Shown: one piece after another, positions 25,766 through 34,137 of the stretch
Numbering within the stretch: the stretch's first letter is position 1
How the letters are laid out: each line of letters begins with the position of its first letter
Assembly (NCBI GenBank): GCA_910585275.1
Contig: CAJUCW010000004.1
Span: 62,001 to 126,000, forward strand
DNA length: 64,000 nt
Source of the DNA: an uncultured Muribaculaceae bacterium
GTDB lineage: Bacteria; Bacteroidota; Bacteroidia; Bacteroidales; Muribaculaceae
Direction of reading: 5' to 3'
Position numbers and translations under genes: made by a program
The notes under the pieces: generated by a model
Databases searched by the model: none
Told to the model about the DNA's origin: nothing
What the model saw: the letters and a program-made list of their open reading frames with translations, nothing else

Positions 25766-26872
25766 TTATTTCGAGAAAGCGAATTCCCCAAGGAGCGGGT
25801 AATGGTCGGAAGAATTGATTTTACCCACTTTCAGGCTCAATGCCTCGATTGGACCGCGATATAGCATCTGGTCGATATGGAAATAGAACGCATGAAGATT
25901 GTAGGTGAATGTCGGTCCAAAATTAGTTTCGGCGTATGCGTCGCGCAGGTCGTCGCCCCGGATAATGTTGTAGGCCCATGAGGCAGGCACGTCGTTGAAG
26001 TCTCCGCAGACAATCAGCGGACCCGTAATGCCGTTGATGGTTTCCCTGAGTTCTGTGGCGTTTTGCGCCCTCATCCTGAATGCATTTCTCAGTTTCGAAA
26101 GTATGGAGCCTTTGAATTCCTTGACGCTCGATTTTGCGGAGTTCACCGATTTTATTTCAGTCACGACTTGCCGCTCTTCTTCCGAAAGGTCGTAAGAATA
26201 AAGATGCACCATCGCTACGTTGAGCGTATGCCCGGGGAGGCAGACCTTGAAGAGATCGAACCGTTTATGGCTTCCGTTGCTGTCGGAGAGGGGGATGCCG
26301 GCGCGTTCTACAGGATATTTCGAGAGAATCTTTATGTCGGAAGATGATAAGCCCGCTTTGTAAGGATACGTGCGGAACAGACTGTCAATTAGCGATTGCG
26401 GGGCGTTTTTGAGTTCGGAGGGACTGAAATTGTTGAGTTCGGCGAGGCAAACGACGTCAGCCCCCGACGCAATCATGTATTCTATGGCACGGTTCCCTTT
26501 GTAGTCCGGTTTTCGGGTGTCTTCAGTGTGGAGCACGTTCCACGACATAATTTTGAACGTCTGTTGCCTCGGTTCAGCCTTTTTCGATGAACTCAAAGGC
26601 ATGGCCTGGCTCAGCGGACCCATGCAGGCCACTATGGTGAGCACACCGAGTGCTGTGAAAAAGAACCGACAGCTCACGGCCCAGAAAACGGTGAGTATAA
26701 TCGAAATGATAGCAAGATAGGGGAGTGCGAGGCAAAGCACGGCGGGGAGGGTAAGATATTCGGGATTGAATTTGCCTCCGTATGCCGACACAATCGTAAG
26801 GAGCCAGACCACGAGCGAGACTCCACGCATCACCATCCTGAAAACAGGGCTTAAAAGAGGGATGAACGCCAT
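25766..26872 (-). CDS. Membrane-anchored endonuclease/exonuclease/phosphatase (EEP) family protein
   Basis: 368 residues. The first ~100 contain three hydrophobic spans; the rest is an EEP domain with the usual motifs MSWNVLHTEDTR, CLAELNNF, CGDFNDVPASW and the final SSDHYPLLGEF carrying the catalytic Asp-His. EEP enzymes hydrolyse phosphodiesters in nucleic acids, phospholipids or inositol phosphates; the substrate cannot be read here, but the membrane anchor points to an extracytoplasmic one. It lies 50 bases downstream of the rhomboid pair on the same strand. Confidence 0.85.
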   Translation of the reverse strand: MAFIPLLSPVFRMVMRGVSLVVWLLTIVSAYGGKFNPEYLTLPAVLCLALPYLAIISIILTVFWAVSCRFFFTALGVLTIVACMGPLSQAMPLSSSKKAEPRQQTFKIMSWNVLHTEDTRKPDYKGNRAIEYMIASGADVVCLAELNNFSPSELKNAPQSLIDSLFRTYPYKAGLSSSDIKILSKYPVERAGIPLSDSNGSHKRFDLFKVCLPGHTLNVAMVHLYSYDLSEEERQVVTEIKSVNSAKSSVKEFKGSILSKLRNAFRMRAQNATELRETINGITGPLIVCGDFNDVPASWAYNIIRGDDLRDAYAETNFGPTFTYNLHAFYFHIDQMLYRGPIEALSLKVGKINSSDHYPLLGEFAFSK

Positions 26873-26922
26873 TGTGTTTTTAGTTTTTATTTGTCTTATT
26901 GATTCATTTGCAGGAGAGTGGA

Positions 26923-27828
26923 TTATCGTTGGTTGCCGGTTTTATCGAGGCGACGCGAAAGCTCGTTGAGTTCGTTACGTTCTACGGTGGTCAGCGACGA
27001 ATAACCGGAAAGCCTTATCTTGTCGAGCAGTTCGTCGAGTCGCGACGCATCCGACAATCGGCCTGCTACGGCCTTAGCTACGGCATTGCCGTTTCTGGCT
27101 ACGCGTGTGGGCTTTCCCGGAGTGTATTGCCGTACCGTTTGAAAAGACTGAGGCGTAGGACGTTGTTGCCGGTTTTCTTTTTTTGCCGGCTTTCTTCTTT
27201 TTTTCCAAAATGCGAATGCCACACCGAACACCACTCCGCCGATATGCGCGCTCTGTGCGCCGGGGTTGCCGCCGCCGAGTCCGAGAAAAGTAAGGACTAT
27301 GCAGGCTATGGCAATCCATTTGATTTTGACCGGGCCGATTAGAAAGAGATAAACCCTTCTGTCGGGAGATATGGTTGCCACTGCCGTCATGATGGAGAGC
27401 ACCGATGCGGAAGCTCCGCAGAGGTATGCCCCCGGTGTTGACAATGAAGGCCATAGGGCCGTGACCGCTACGTATAAGGCCGTGCCTGCGAGGCCGCCTC
27501 CGAGGTAGAGCCGGATGAGGTTTTTATCGCCGGCGGCTGGAGTGAGCATAACCCCGAACCAGTAGAGCCATAGCATGTTGAAAAGGAGGTGGAGGAAGTC
27601 GTAGTGTGTCACCATATAGGTGGCGGTGGTCCAGGGATGGTGGAAGAACACCGAAGGGTCGGCCGACACGCACAGCCAAGGCATGGTGAAGTTGCCCGAC
27701 AACCCCATGGAATCGCCTGAAAGGATTACGATCCATGCCAGAAGGAAAACCGTGACGTTGATTCCGATTAACGATGCGAGCGTCTTCGAGCCGCACACTC
27801 TTGTGAAATTGTCAATAAAAGTTGCCAC
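26923..27828 (-). CDS. Rhomboid family intramembrane serine protease (second of a pair)
   Basis: 301 residues, six hydrophobic spans in about the first 215, then a basic cytosolic tail (KKRRKPAKKENRQQRP and on, ~85 residues). The catalytic dyad is Ser140 in CGASASVL and His195 in QSAHIGGVVFG; HLLFN (His80, Asn84) forms the oxyanion part. Rhomboids cut membrane proteins within the bilayer. The start overlaps the end of the first rhomboid by 17 bases. Confidence 0.9.
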   Translation of the reverse strand: MATFIDNFTRVCGSKTLASLIGINVTVFLLAWIVILSGDSMGLSGNFTMPWLCVSADPSVFFHHPWTTATYMVTHYDFLHLLFNMLWLYWFGVMLTPAAGDKNLIRLYLGGGLAGTALYVAVTALWPSLSTPGAYLCGASASVLSIMTAVATISPDRRVYLFLIGPVKIKWIAIACIVLTFLGLGGGNPGAQSAHIGGVVFGVAFAFWKKRRKPAKKENRQQRPTPQSFQTVRQYTPGKPTRVARNGNAVAKAVAGRLSDASRLDELLDKIRLSGYSSLTTVERNELNELSRRLDKTGNQR

Positions 27829-28579
27829 CTCTCAAAATTCCTTTCTTTTTCCAATATAACAGGATTACAAGCGCGAAGAGCATGCCGCCCAAATGGGCGA
27901 AATGTGCCACCATGTCTTTCCCCGCCACTCCGAGGAAGAATTCGATTACGCCGTAGCCAATCATCATATATTTTGCCTTTATGGGCACCGGGATGAAGAA
28001 AAGGTAGAGCGGTCGGTCGGGAAACACGAATGCAAACCCAAGGATAATGCCGAACACGGCCCCCGAGGCTCCAATCGTGACCATCATGTTTTTGAAAGAA
28101 GCGATGGCGGAGGTGAATCCAGGGTCGTCGGCGGCGAGAGCTTGTTCCACTACCTCTTTCATGTGGGCGAAAGTGATGCCGTTCTGGCGTGCTATCGCGT
28201 CGATATAATCGTTCATCCAGGTCAACGCCCATACGCCTTCCTGTACTAACGCCGCGCCTATGCCGCAAACGAAATAAAAAACGAAAAAGCGACGCGACCC
28301 CCATATCCTTTCAAGCAGGCTGCCGAACATCCAGAGCGTGAACATGTTGAAGAATACATGGAACGGCGTGCCGGGGTCGTGGATAAAAAGGTAGGTCACA
28401 ATCTGCGCCGGGTTGAAATGACTTGCCGAAATGAAGTGTAGCCCGAGCACATTCACTATGGTGGTGGAAAAACGCGGGAACACCGCCTCCACCACCCAGA
28501 TGATGAGGTTGATAATGATAAGGTTCTTGGTTACGGGCGGTATTGACGCCGCGAAACCGCTCAATCGATTATGAAACAT
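27812..28579 (-). CDS. Rhomboid family intramembrane serine protease (first of a pair)
   Basis: 255 residues, six spans. Dyad Ser172 in IGASGAVFG and His229 in HFAHLGGMLFA, with HVFFN (His74, Asn78). Between spans 3 and 4 there is an inserted acidic segment (residues ~120-162) rarely so long in GlpG-type proteins. The two tandem rhomboids overlap, so they are made together. A -7 box lies five bases from the ATG. Confidence 0.9.
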   Translation of the reverse strand: MFHNRLSGFAASIPPVTKNLIIINLIIWVVEAVFPRFSTTIVNVLGLHFISASHFNPAQIVTYLFIHDPGTPFHVFFNMFTLWMFGSLLERIWGSRRFFVFYFVCGIGAALVQEGVWALTWMNDYIDAIARQNGITFAHMKEVVEQALAADDPGFTSAIASFKNMMVTIGASGAVFGIILGFAFVFPDRPLYLFFIPVPIKAKYMMIGYGVIEFFLGVAGKDMVAHFAHLGGMLFALVILLYWKKKGILRGGNFY

Positions 28580-28583
28580 GTTG

Positions 28584-28591
28584 CAAAATTA
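28584..28591 (-). promoter_or_regulatory. -7 box close to the rhomboid start codon
   Basis: TAATTTTG on the minus strand, ending five bases before the ATG at 28579. No TTTG at the expected spacing. If active, the mRNA has almost no leader. Confidence 0.35.
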
Positions 28592-28673
28592 ACAATTATC
28601 ACCTATAATAACGGAAAAAACTGATAGAATAACAAAAAAAAGAGTGGTTTGTAAATAATTTAAGGTGGAAATG

Positions 28674-28704
28674 TTGTTGATACATATAGAAAGTCGTATA
28701 TTTG
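28674..28704 (+). promoter_or_regulatory. Promoter of the HU gene
   Basis: TTG (28674-28676), 20 bases, TATATTTG (28697-28704). Leader of about 33 bases. Confidence 0.65.
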
Positions 28705-28743
28705 CTCCAAATTTAATTTTTTAAACGAATCAATTTCTAAGTT

Positions 28744-29007
28744 ATGAACAAGACAGATCTTGTGAACGAAATCGCCGCCAAAGCGGGATTGAACAAAGTG
28801 GCTGCCAAAGCCGCCCTCGACGCATGCCTTGAGTCGATTGCTCAGGCTCTAGCCAATGAAGATAAAGTCCAGCTTATCGGTTTCGGCACATTCTCGGTGG
28901 TTGAGAAGCCCGAACGCACCGGCATCAATCCTCTCACCAAAGAGAAAATCACGGTGCCTGCACGCAAGGTTGTGAAATTCAAACCTGCTGCCGACCTCGG
29001 TAAATAA
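28744..29007 (+). CDS. hup: HU-family DNA-binding protein
   Basis: 87 residues, the normal HU length. MNKTDLVNEIAAKAGLNKVAAK is the dimerising helical part; GFGTFSVVEKPERTGINP and the arm TKEKITVPARKVVKFKP are the DNA-bending beta arms with the conserved Pro. It compacts and bends DNA as a dimer. It has its own promoter and terminator, so it is a single-gene unit. Confidence 0.95.
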   Translation: MNKTDLVNEIAAKAGLNKVAAKAALDACLESIAQALANEDKVQLIGFGTFSVVEKPERTGINPLTKEKITVPARKVVKFKPAADLGK

Positions 29008-29030
29008 TCTTTCAAAAAGATAAGGAAAAA

Positions 29031-29064
29031 CAGGAGCGTTGCCACAGGGTTGGCGACGCTCCTG
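29031..29064 (+). terminator. Terminator of the HU gene
   Basis: Arms CAGGAGCGTTGCCA (29031-29044) and TGGCGACGCTCCTG (29051-29064), 14 pairs with one G-U, loop of six. Followed by TGGGTTTA, a weak T-run. Confidence 0.7.
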
Positions 29065-29133
29065 TGGGTTTAAGGAACGAACTCTAAGGCATACCGGATT
29101 GGATACATATTTTATTATGTGGCTTTTTTTCAT

Positions 29134-29141
29134 TAACTTTG
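29134..29141 (+). promoter_or_regulatory. -7 box upstream of argS
   Basis: TAACTTTG, about 50 bases before the ATG at 29191. The -33 region has only a run of T, so the call rests on the -7 box. Confidence 0.45.
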
Positions 29142-29190
29142 CATTATCGGACAGTTTATTACGCCCGACTTTTTTTATTTGAAAATAGCA

Positions 29191-30966
29191 ATGGCAGTAG
29201 AATCGATTATTGCAGGAGCCGTAAGCACGGCTTTGAAAGACTTATATGGCGTAGAGATTGACGCCGCTTCAATAGTGCCCCAACAGACCCGTAAGGAATT
29301 CGAGGGTAACCTGACGATTGTGGTGTTTCCCTATCTTAAAGCTTCCCGCAAGAGTCCGGAGGCAACGGCTACGGAAATCGGGGAATGGCTTGTGGCAAAC
29401 GAACCGGCGGTGAGCCGCTTCAATGTGGTGAAAGGATTCTTGAACCTTACGGTTGACCCCGCCTTCTGGCTTAAGATGCTCCATGGCATCGCATCCGACC
29501 CTGATTTCGGTTTCAAAAAGGTCGATGAAAATTCCGACCTCGTGATGGTGGAGTATTCTTCGCCCAACACCAACAAGCCGCTCCATCTCGGACACGTGCG
29601 CAACAACCTTCTCGGCTATTCGCTTTCGTGCATCCTCGCCGCCAACGGCCACAATGTGGTTAAAACCAACATTGTCAACGACCGCGGCATACACATCTGC
29701 AAGTCGATGCTTGCATGGCAGAAATGGGGCGAAGGCGTCACTCCCCAATCGTCGGGCAAGAAGGGCGACCATCTTATCGGCGACTTCTACGTGGCTTTCG
29801 ACCGTCACTACCGCGAGGAGGTGAAAGAGCTTATGGCGCAGGGCATGACGGAAGAGGAAGCCAAGACACAGGCGCCCCTTATGCTTGAGGCGCGCGAAAT
29901 GCTTCGCAAGTGGGAGGCCGGCGACCCCGAGGTGAGAAACCTTTGGAAGACGATGAACGGCTGGGTGTATGAGGGTTTCGATGAAACCTACAAGCGTCTG
30001 GGCGTAGGCTTCGACAAGATTTATTATGAATCAGACACCTATCTCGAAGGGAAAGACCTTGTGCTCGGCGGAATAGAGAAGGGTATAATGTATCGCAAGG
30101 CCGACGGCTCCGTATGGGCCGACCTTACTGGCGACGGCCTCGACCATAAGCTGCTTCTCCGCGCCGACGGCACCTCCGTCTATATGACCCAGGACATAGG
30201 CACCGCCAAACTCCGCTATCAGGACTATCCTATCGATAAGATGATTTACGTTGTCGGTAACGAACAGAATTACCATTTCCAGGTGCTCTCGCTCCTGCTC
30301 GATAAACTCGGGTTCAAATGGGGCAAGGACCTTACGCATTTCTCTTATGGCATGGTGGAACTCCCCGAAGGGAAGATGAAGTCGAGGGAAGGGACCGTGG
30401 TTGATGCCGATGACCTCCTCGACAAGATGGTGGAAGACGCCCGCGAGATGAGTGCCGACCGTTTCGCCGACATGCCGGCCGAGGAAGCCGCCGAAGTGGC
30501 GAGGATGGTTGGTCTCGGAGCTTTGAAATATTTCCTTCTGAAGGTTGACCCGAAGAAGAATATGCTTTTCAATCCCAAGGAGTCGATAGATTTCAACGGC
30601 AACACCGGGCCGTTCCTTCAATATACCTATGCCCGTATCCAATCCGTCATCCGCAAGGCGGGGGGCGTGGATATGTCTTCCACACCGGATGCCATCCCCA
30701 ATGAGAAGGAATCTACGCTCATCCAGAAGGTGGCTGACTTCCCTGCAGTGGTGGCAGAAGCCGGGCGCACTTATTCGCCTGCGCTTATCGCCAACTATTG
30801 CTACGACCTCGCCAAGGAATATAACCAGTTCTATCACGATTATTCCATCTTACGTGAGGAAAACGAGAGCGTGAAGGCCCTCCGTCTGTTGCTTTCGGCT
30901 GTCGTGGCAAGGACTTTGAAGGCGGGTGTCGGGCTCCTGGGCATGGAAATGCCCGAGAGGATGTAA
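29191..30966 (+). CDS. argS: ArgS, arginyl-tRNA synthetase
   Basis: 591 residues. Class I synthetase with the HIGH-type motif NKPLHLGHVRNN and the KMSKS-type GKMKSREGTVV; the N-terminal Add1 domain precedes, and the anticodon-binding helical domain ends the protein (NYCYDLAKEYNQFYHDY). I start it at the ATG at 29191 (MAVESIIAGAVS); a TTG four codons upstream is in frame but less likely. Charges tRNA-Arg in the cytosol. Confidence 0.96.
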   Translation: MAVESIIAGAVSTALKDLYGVEIDAASIVPQQTRKEFEGNLTIVVFPYLKASRKSPEATATEIGEWLVANEPAVSRFNVVKGFLNLTVDPAFWLKMLHGIASDPDFGFKKVDENSDLVMVEYSSPNTNKPLHLGHVRNNLLGYSLSCILAANGHNVVKTNIVNDRGIHICKSMLAWQKWGEGVTPQSSGKKGDHLIGDFYVAFDRHYREEVKELMAQGMTEEEAKTQAPLMLEAREMLRKWEAGDPEVRNLWKTMNGWVYEGFDETYKRLGVGFDKIYYESDTYLEGKDLVLGGIEKGIMYRKADGSVWADLTGDGLDHKLLLRADGTSVYMTQDIGTAKLRYQDYPIDKMIYVVGNEQNYHFQVLSLLLDKLGFKWGKDLTHFSYGMVELPEGKMKSREGTVVDADDLLDKMVEDAREMSADRFADMPAEEAAEVARMVGLGALKYFLLKVDPKKNMLFNPKESIDFNGNTGPFLQYTYARIQSVIRKAGGVDMSSTPDAIPNEKESTLIQKVADFPAVVAEAGRTYSPALIANYCYDLAKEYNQFYHDYSILREENESVKALRLLLSAVVARTLKAGVGLLGMEMPERM

Positions 30967-30984
30967 TAAACCTGGCATGAGATT

Positions 30985-31012
30985 TGTTGTCTATATATAT
31001 GTTGAGACAACA
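30985..31012 (+). other. Hairpin between argS and the BI-1 gene
   Basis: TGTTGTCT (30985-30992) and AGACAACA (31005-31012) form a perfect 8-bp stem with a 12-base loop. No T-run follows, so it may be an RNA-stability element or a weak terminator. Confidence 0.4.
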
Positions 31013-31047
31013 TTAACAAATAGAAACCACAAAACATTATAATTAAT

Positions 31048-31770
31048 ATGGATTACAGGAATCAAAACATGACCCCTCCCCCTTATTACGGTGCCGGGTC
31101 GATGGTCAGCCAGACCAACGCTGTGCTCAAGAGAGTCTATGTGCGCATGTTCATAGGTCTCCTTATCTCCGCATTCTGCGCCCTCGGCATGGCGTCGAGT
31201 GTGCCAGCCATGCAGTTCGTTTTCGGCAACCAGCTTGTGTTCTGGGGAATTTTCATTGCTATGCTTGCCATGGCTTTCATAATCCCCGCGAGGTTGATGA
31301 AGATGTCAACCACCACTTGCTTTGCGCTTTTCTGCGTATTTTCCGCGCTGATGGGCGTATGGCTTGCCCCGATTTTCATCGTATATAGACTTGGCACGAT
31401 AGTATATACCTTCTTCATCACGGCCGGTACGTTCGGTGCGATGTCGGTTTATGGCTATTTCACCAAGTCTGACCTTTCGAAGATAGGAACATATCTGATG
31501 ATGGCTCTTTTGGGACTTATCATTGCCAGCGTGGTCAATATTTTCTTGAAGAGCAGCTCTATGGAGTGGATAATCTCGATAGTGGGAGTGCTTATATTCA
31601 CAGGCCTTACCGCTTGGGATACGCAGCAGATCAAGCGTATGGCAGCCGGCAACTTCGAGCCGCAGCTTGCCGACAAGCTCGCCACGATGGGTGCTTTCAA
31701 CCTTTATCTTGATTTCATCAACCTCTTCCTCTTCCTCCTCCGCATATTCGGAGGCGGCAGCAGGGATTGA
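31048..31770 (+). CDS. Bax inhibitor-1 / YccA family membrane protein
   Basis: 240 residues with seven hydrophobic spans, starting after a short Asn/Pro-rich cytosolic N-terminus. FITAGTFGAMSVYGYFTKSDLS and the final DFINLFLFLLRIFG are the standard BI-1 signature; Asp residues in GLTAWDTQQIK and LYLDFIN make up the pH-sensing pair known in this family. Relatives leak calcium or act in FtsH quality control; the exact role here is open. Confidence 0.88.
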   Translation: MDYRNQNMTPPPYYGAGSMVSQTNAVLKRVYVRMFIGLLISAFCALGMASSVPAMQFVFGNQLVFWGIFIAMLAMAFIIPARLMKMSTTTCFALFCVFSALMGVWLAPIFIVYRLGTIVYTFFITAGTFGAMSVYGYFTKSDLSKIGTYLMMALLGLIIASVVNIFLKSSSMEWIISIVGVLIFTGLTAWDTQQIKRMAAGNFEPQLADKLATMGAFNLYLDFINLFLFLLRIFGGGSRD

Positions 31771-31793
31771 TAAAGACGATGCGAAACGAATCG

Positions 31794-31836
31794 CCGTCCC
31801 GGTCTTGCTTCACGGCGGGACCGGGACGGTTTTTTA
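31794..31836 (+). terminator. Strong terminator after the BI-1 gene
   Basis: CCGTCCCGGT (31794-31803) and ACCGGGACGG (31820-31829), a perfect 10-bp GC-rich stem, followed by seven T. Confidence 0.92.
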
Positions 31837-31885
31837 ATTAGCAATTAGCAATTTGTGATTAGTAATTAAGCCATTAACTAACGAC
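31837..31885. repeat. AT-rich ATTAGCAATT-type words before the carbonic anhydrase gene
   Basis: AATTAGCAATTTGTGATTAGTAATT-like words similar to those at 14274-14389. They occupy the leader of the next gene. Confidence 0.5.
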
Positions 31886-31898
31886 TAAACTTAAATCT

Positions 31899-32438
31899 AT
31901 GATTTCCGAAATACTTGATTACAACAGAAAATTTGTGGAGGAACGCGGATATGAACGTTTCCTTACCGATAAGTATCCTAACAAGAAGATTGCGATTGTC
32001 ACCTGCATGGACACACGTCTTGTGGAACTGCTCCCGGCAGCTTTGGGTCTTAAGAACGGCGACGTGAAAATTATAAAGAATGCCGGCGGCACGATTACCA
32101 ACCCGTTTGACAGCACATTGCGTAGTCTTTTGGTGGCGGTGTATGAACTCGGCGTAACCGAAATAATGGTGATAGGGCATACGGGGTGTGGCGTGCAGGG
32201 TATGGACAGCCGCGAGATGCAGCATCTTATGAAAGAGCGTGGAATTCCGGAAGGTAACATCAATCTCATGAAGCATTGCGGCATCGATCTCGACAGCTGG
32301 CTCCACGGCTTCGACAAAACCGACGACGCCGTCAACGAAACCGTTGACCTCATCCGCAACCATCCCCTCATGGCAAAAGACGTGGTCGTCCGAGGCTACA
32401 TCATGGACTCCACCACTGGCGCCCTCACACCCCTCTAA
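31899..32438 (+). CDS. Beta-class carbonic anhydrase
   Basis: 179 residues. Zinc ligands Cys36 (TCMDTR), His94 and Cys97 (GHTGCG), with the Asp38-Arg40 dyad, are all present, so it should interconvert CO2 and bicarbonate. It is of the short, YtiB/Rv1284-like subtype rather than the plant type. Gut Bacteroidetes need bicarbonate for carboxylations such as PEP carboxykinase; that use is inferred. It stands alone after a terminator. Confidence 0.92.
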   Translation: MISEILDYNRKFVEERGYERFLTDKYPNKKIAIVTCMDTRLVELLPAALGLKNGDVKIIKNAGGTITNPFDSTLRSLLVAVYELGVTEIMVIGHTGCGVQGMDSREMQHLMKERGIPEGNINLMKHCGIDLDSWLHGFDKTDDAVNETVDLIRNHPLMAKDVVVRGYIMDSTTGALTPL

Positions 32439-32513
32439 GAATAGACCATCGGGATATCATAAAGGTAATTCCATATGCATTCTATGATAATTGTTAGACA
32501 GCCTCTTGATAGA

Positions 32514-33788
32514 TTAGTCTTTTAGGCAGGAGATGGGTACAATCCAGATGCCGTCGCGGCGGAGGTAGGCGTATTGGCCTACGGCGGTGAGAATCATCAG
32601 GAATGCCGGTTTGCCCATTTTCTGTTCGTCGATTTTGGAGGCAAGACGGGTCAGCGTTTCAGTGGCATGTAATATGGCGTTGTCTCCACCTAATTTGATT
32701 TCTATTAAGCCGTAGGCTCCATTGCGTAGATGCACGACGGCATCGCATTCCAGTCCTGTTTTATCCCGATAATGATACACCGTCCCGTCCAAAGCTTCGG
32801 CATATACGCGGAGGTCTCTGACACACAATGTTTCAAAGATGAGTCCGAACGTCTTCAAATCGTTTATAAGGTCAGTAGGGCCTATGCCCAACGAAGCCGT
32901 GGCTATTGAAGGGTCGGTGAAATATCTTGTGTCGGCAGTGCGTATGGCTGTCTTTGACTTTAGATTTGGATTCCAAGAGGGCATATCTTCAATTACGAAT
33001 ATATTACGCAAGGCTGCCAAGTAACTATGAAGCGTGTTGATTGAAATGCCTGATGAGTCGGACGACGAGATATCATCGAGTATTACGGTGGCAGGTGTTT
33101 GTGTGCCTTGAATGCGTGCGTATGAACGCAATATCTTTTTTACTGTTTCAGAATCTGTCAGCTGTTTGTTGGTGCGCGCCACGTCGGCTCTCACGATTGC
33201 GTCGTGATAATTGAGCGAAACATGAAGGGATGCCCTTTCATTGAGCGCGAGTGATGCCGGCCAACCTCCACGGCAAGTAAGGTATGCCATTTCTTCAAGC
33301 GACTTTACGTTGACGCCGGTCATGTCTTCTTTTCCGTTAAAGATTTCTCCCAGGCTTACCTCTCCCGTTGAATCACCGGATTCCCAAAGTGACATGGTGC
33401 GCATCGTTAGCCATGCAAATCTTCCGGTGCCGGTATGATAGACCTCTTCGGTTGATGGAGGCACGGCAGACCCTGTCAGAATAAATTGTCCTGTTTCTCC
33501 CCGGCGGTCCACCTCCGAACGAACCGAATCCCAAATTTGAGGAGCTATTTGCCATTCATCGATTAGCCTTGGCGCTTCCCCTCTGAGTATTAATGCAGGA
33601 TTGATTTGAAGCATGTCGATATACTGCTGACGGGTATAAGGATCGGAGAGATAGACTATACTGTGTGCTTTTTGTTCGGCAGTAGTGGTTTTCCCACACC
33701 ATTTAGGACCTTCTATAAGCACGGCTCCCATCTCTTCAAGTCTATATTCGAGCAGCTTGTCTGCTATCCTTTTTCTGTAAATTTTCAT
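32514..33788 (-). CDS. ATP-binding protein, AAA_14/DUF4143 type
   Basis: About 424 residues from the ATG at 33788 (MKIYRKRIADKLLEYRL). Walker A is IEGPKWCGKTTTAE and Walker B-like LILRGEAPRLIDEWQ; sensor-like GQFILTGSAVPPS follows. The C-terminal part is the DUF4143 region, ending in a PD-(D/E)XK-like fold (DKTGLECDAVVHLRNGAYGLIEIKLGG, with D, E and K in order). This family is widespread, often many copies per genome, and its role is not established; nuclease-linked NTPase is the structural reading. It borders the periodic repeat block at 33811. Confidence 0.85.
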   Translation of the reverse strand: MKIYRKRIADKLLEYRLEEMGAVLIEGPKWCGKTTTAEQKAHSIVYLSDPYTRQQYIDMLQINPALILRGEAPRLIDEWQIAPQIWDSVRSEVDRRGETGQFILTGSAVPPSTEEVYHTGTGRFAWLTMRTMSLWESGDSTGEVSLGEIFNGKEDMTGVNVKSLEEMAYLTCRGGWPASLALNERASLHVSLNYHDAIVRADVARTNKQLTDSETVKKILRSYARIQGTQTPATVILDDISSSDSSGISINTLHSYLAALRNIFVIEDMPSWNPNLKSKTAIRTADTRYFTDPSIATASLGIGPTDLINDLKTFGLIFETLCVRDLRVYAEALDGTVYHYRDKTGLECDAVVHLRNGAYGLIEIKLGGDNAILHATETLTRLASKIDEQKMGKPAFLMILTAVGQYAYLRRDGIWIVPISCLKD

Positions 33789-33806
33789 ACCAAATCTATT
33801 ATGTTG

Positions 33807-33814
33807 CAAAAATA
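33807..33814 (-). promoter_or_regulatory. -7 box of the DUF4143 ATPase gene, inside the repeat block
   Basis: TATTTTTG on the minus strand, 18 bases before the ATG. It overlaps the first bases of the long repeat shared with 36120. Confidence 0.4.
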
Positions 33815-33945
33815 AGCTTATTCTTTTGAAAATGCAAGAGTTAATTGAAGTTATTGTGAGAGTTGGCCGCATTTTGTTGTGAGAGTTGGCCGTGTTTTGT
33901 TGTGAGAGTTGGCCGTGTTTCGTTGTGAGAGTTGGCCATGGTGCA
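33811..33945 (+). repeat. Left repeat block flanking the GH30 gene, with four 23-bp units
   Basis: Bases 33811-33889 match 36120-36198 at roughly 80 percent (AATAAGCTTATT start, then TAATTGA). Within and beyond it the 15-base core TTGTGAGAGTTGGCC occurs at 33854, 33877, 33900 and 33923, exactly 23 bases apart. From 33946 to 34051 I see no further structure. Confidence 0.85.
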
Positions 33946-34051
33946 TCTTATGAATGGTTCTAAGGTGTCATTATTGCTATTAGGTTGCAACATTCGGGGA
34001 ATGCACTATTTTTATGTTTTTTCTTTGGTAAGGTTACGTATCTGATAGAGT

Positions 34052-34103
34052 ATGATGCAAATTTTGATATAAAGATATCTGTTTTAGCCTAAATTTGCAT
34101 CAT
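34052..34103 (+). promoter_or_regulatory. Promoter and 13-bp dyad upstream of the GH30 gene
   Basis: ATGATGCAAATTT (34052-34064) and AAATTTGCATCAT (34091-34103) are perfect inverted arms 26 bases apart. The right arm overlaps the -7 box TAAATTTG (34090-34097). A -33 TTTG lies 23 bases upstream, slightly far. The dyad could bind a dimeric regulator or fold in the transcript's first bases. Confidence 0.5.
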
Positions 34104-34137
34104 CGATAACAACCAAAAACAAAGGGAAAAACAGGGT

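Noticed and set aside
32514..33788. DUF4143 ATPase as part of a defence system
   Set aside because: Single gene with no partner defence genes; the family is common in many contexts, so there is no support for this reading.
33854..33945. CRISPR-like regular repeats
   Set aside because: The period is 23 bases in total with only eight bases between 15-base cores; no unique spacers and no cas genes.
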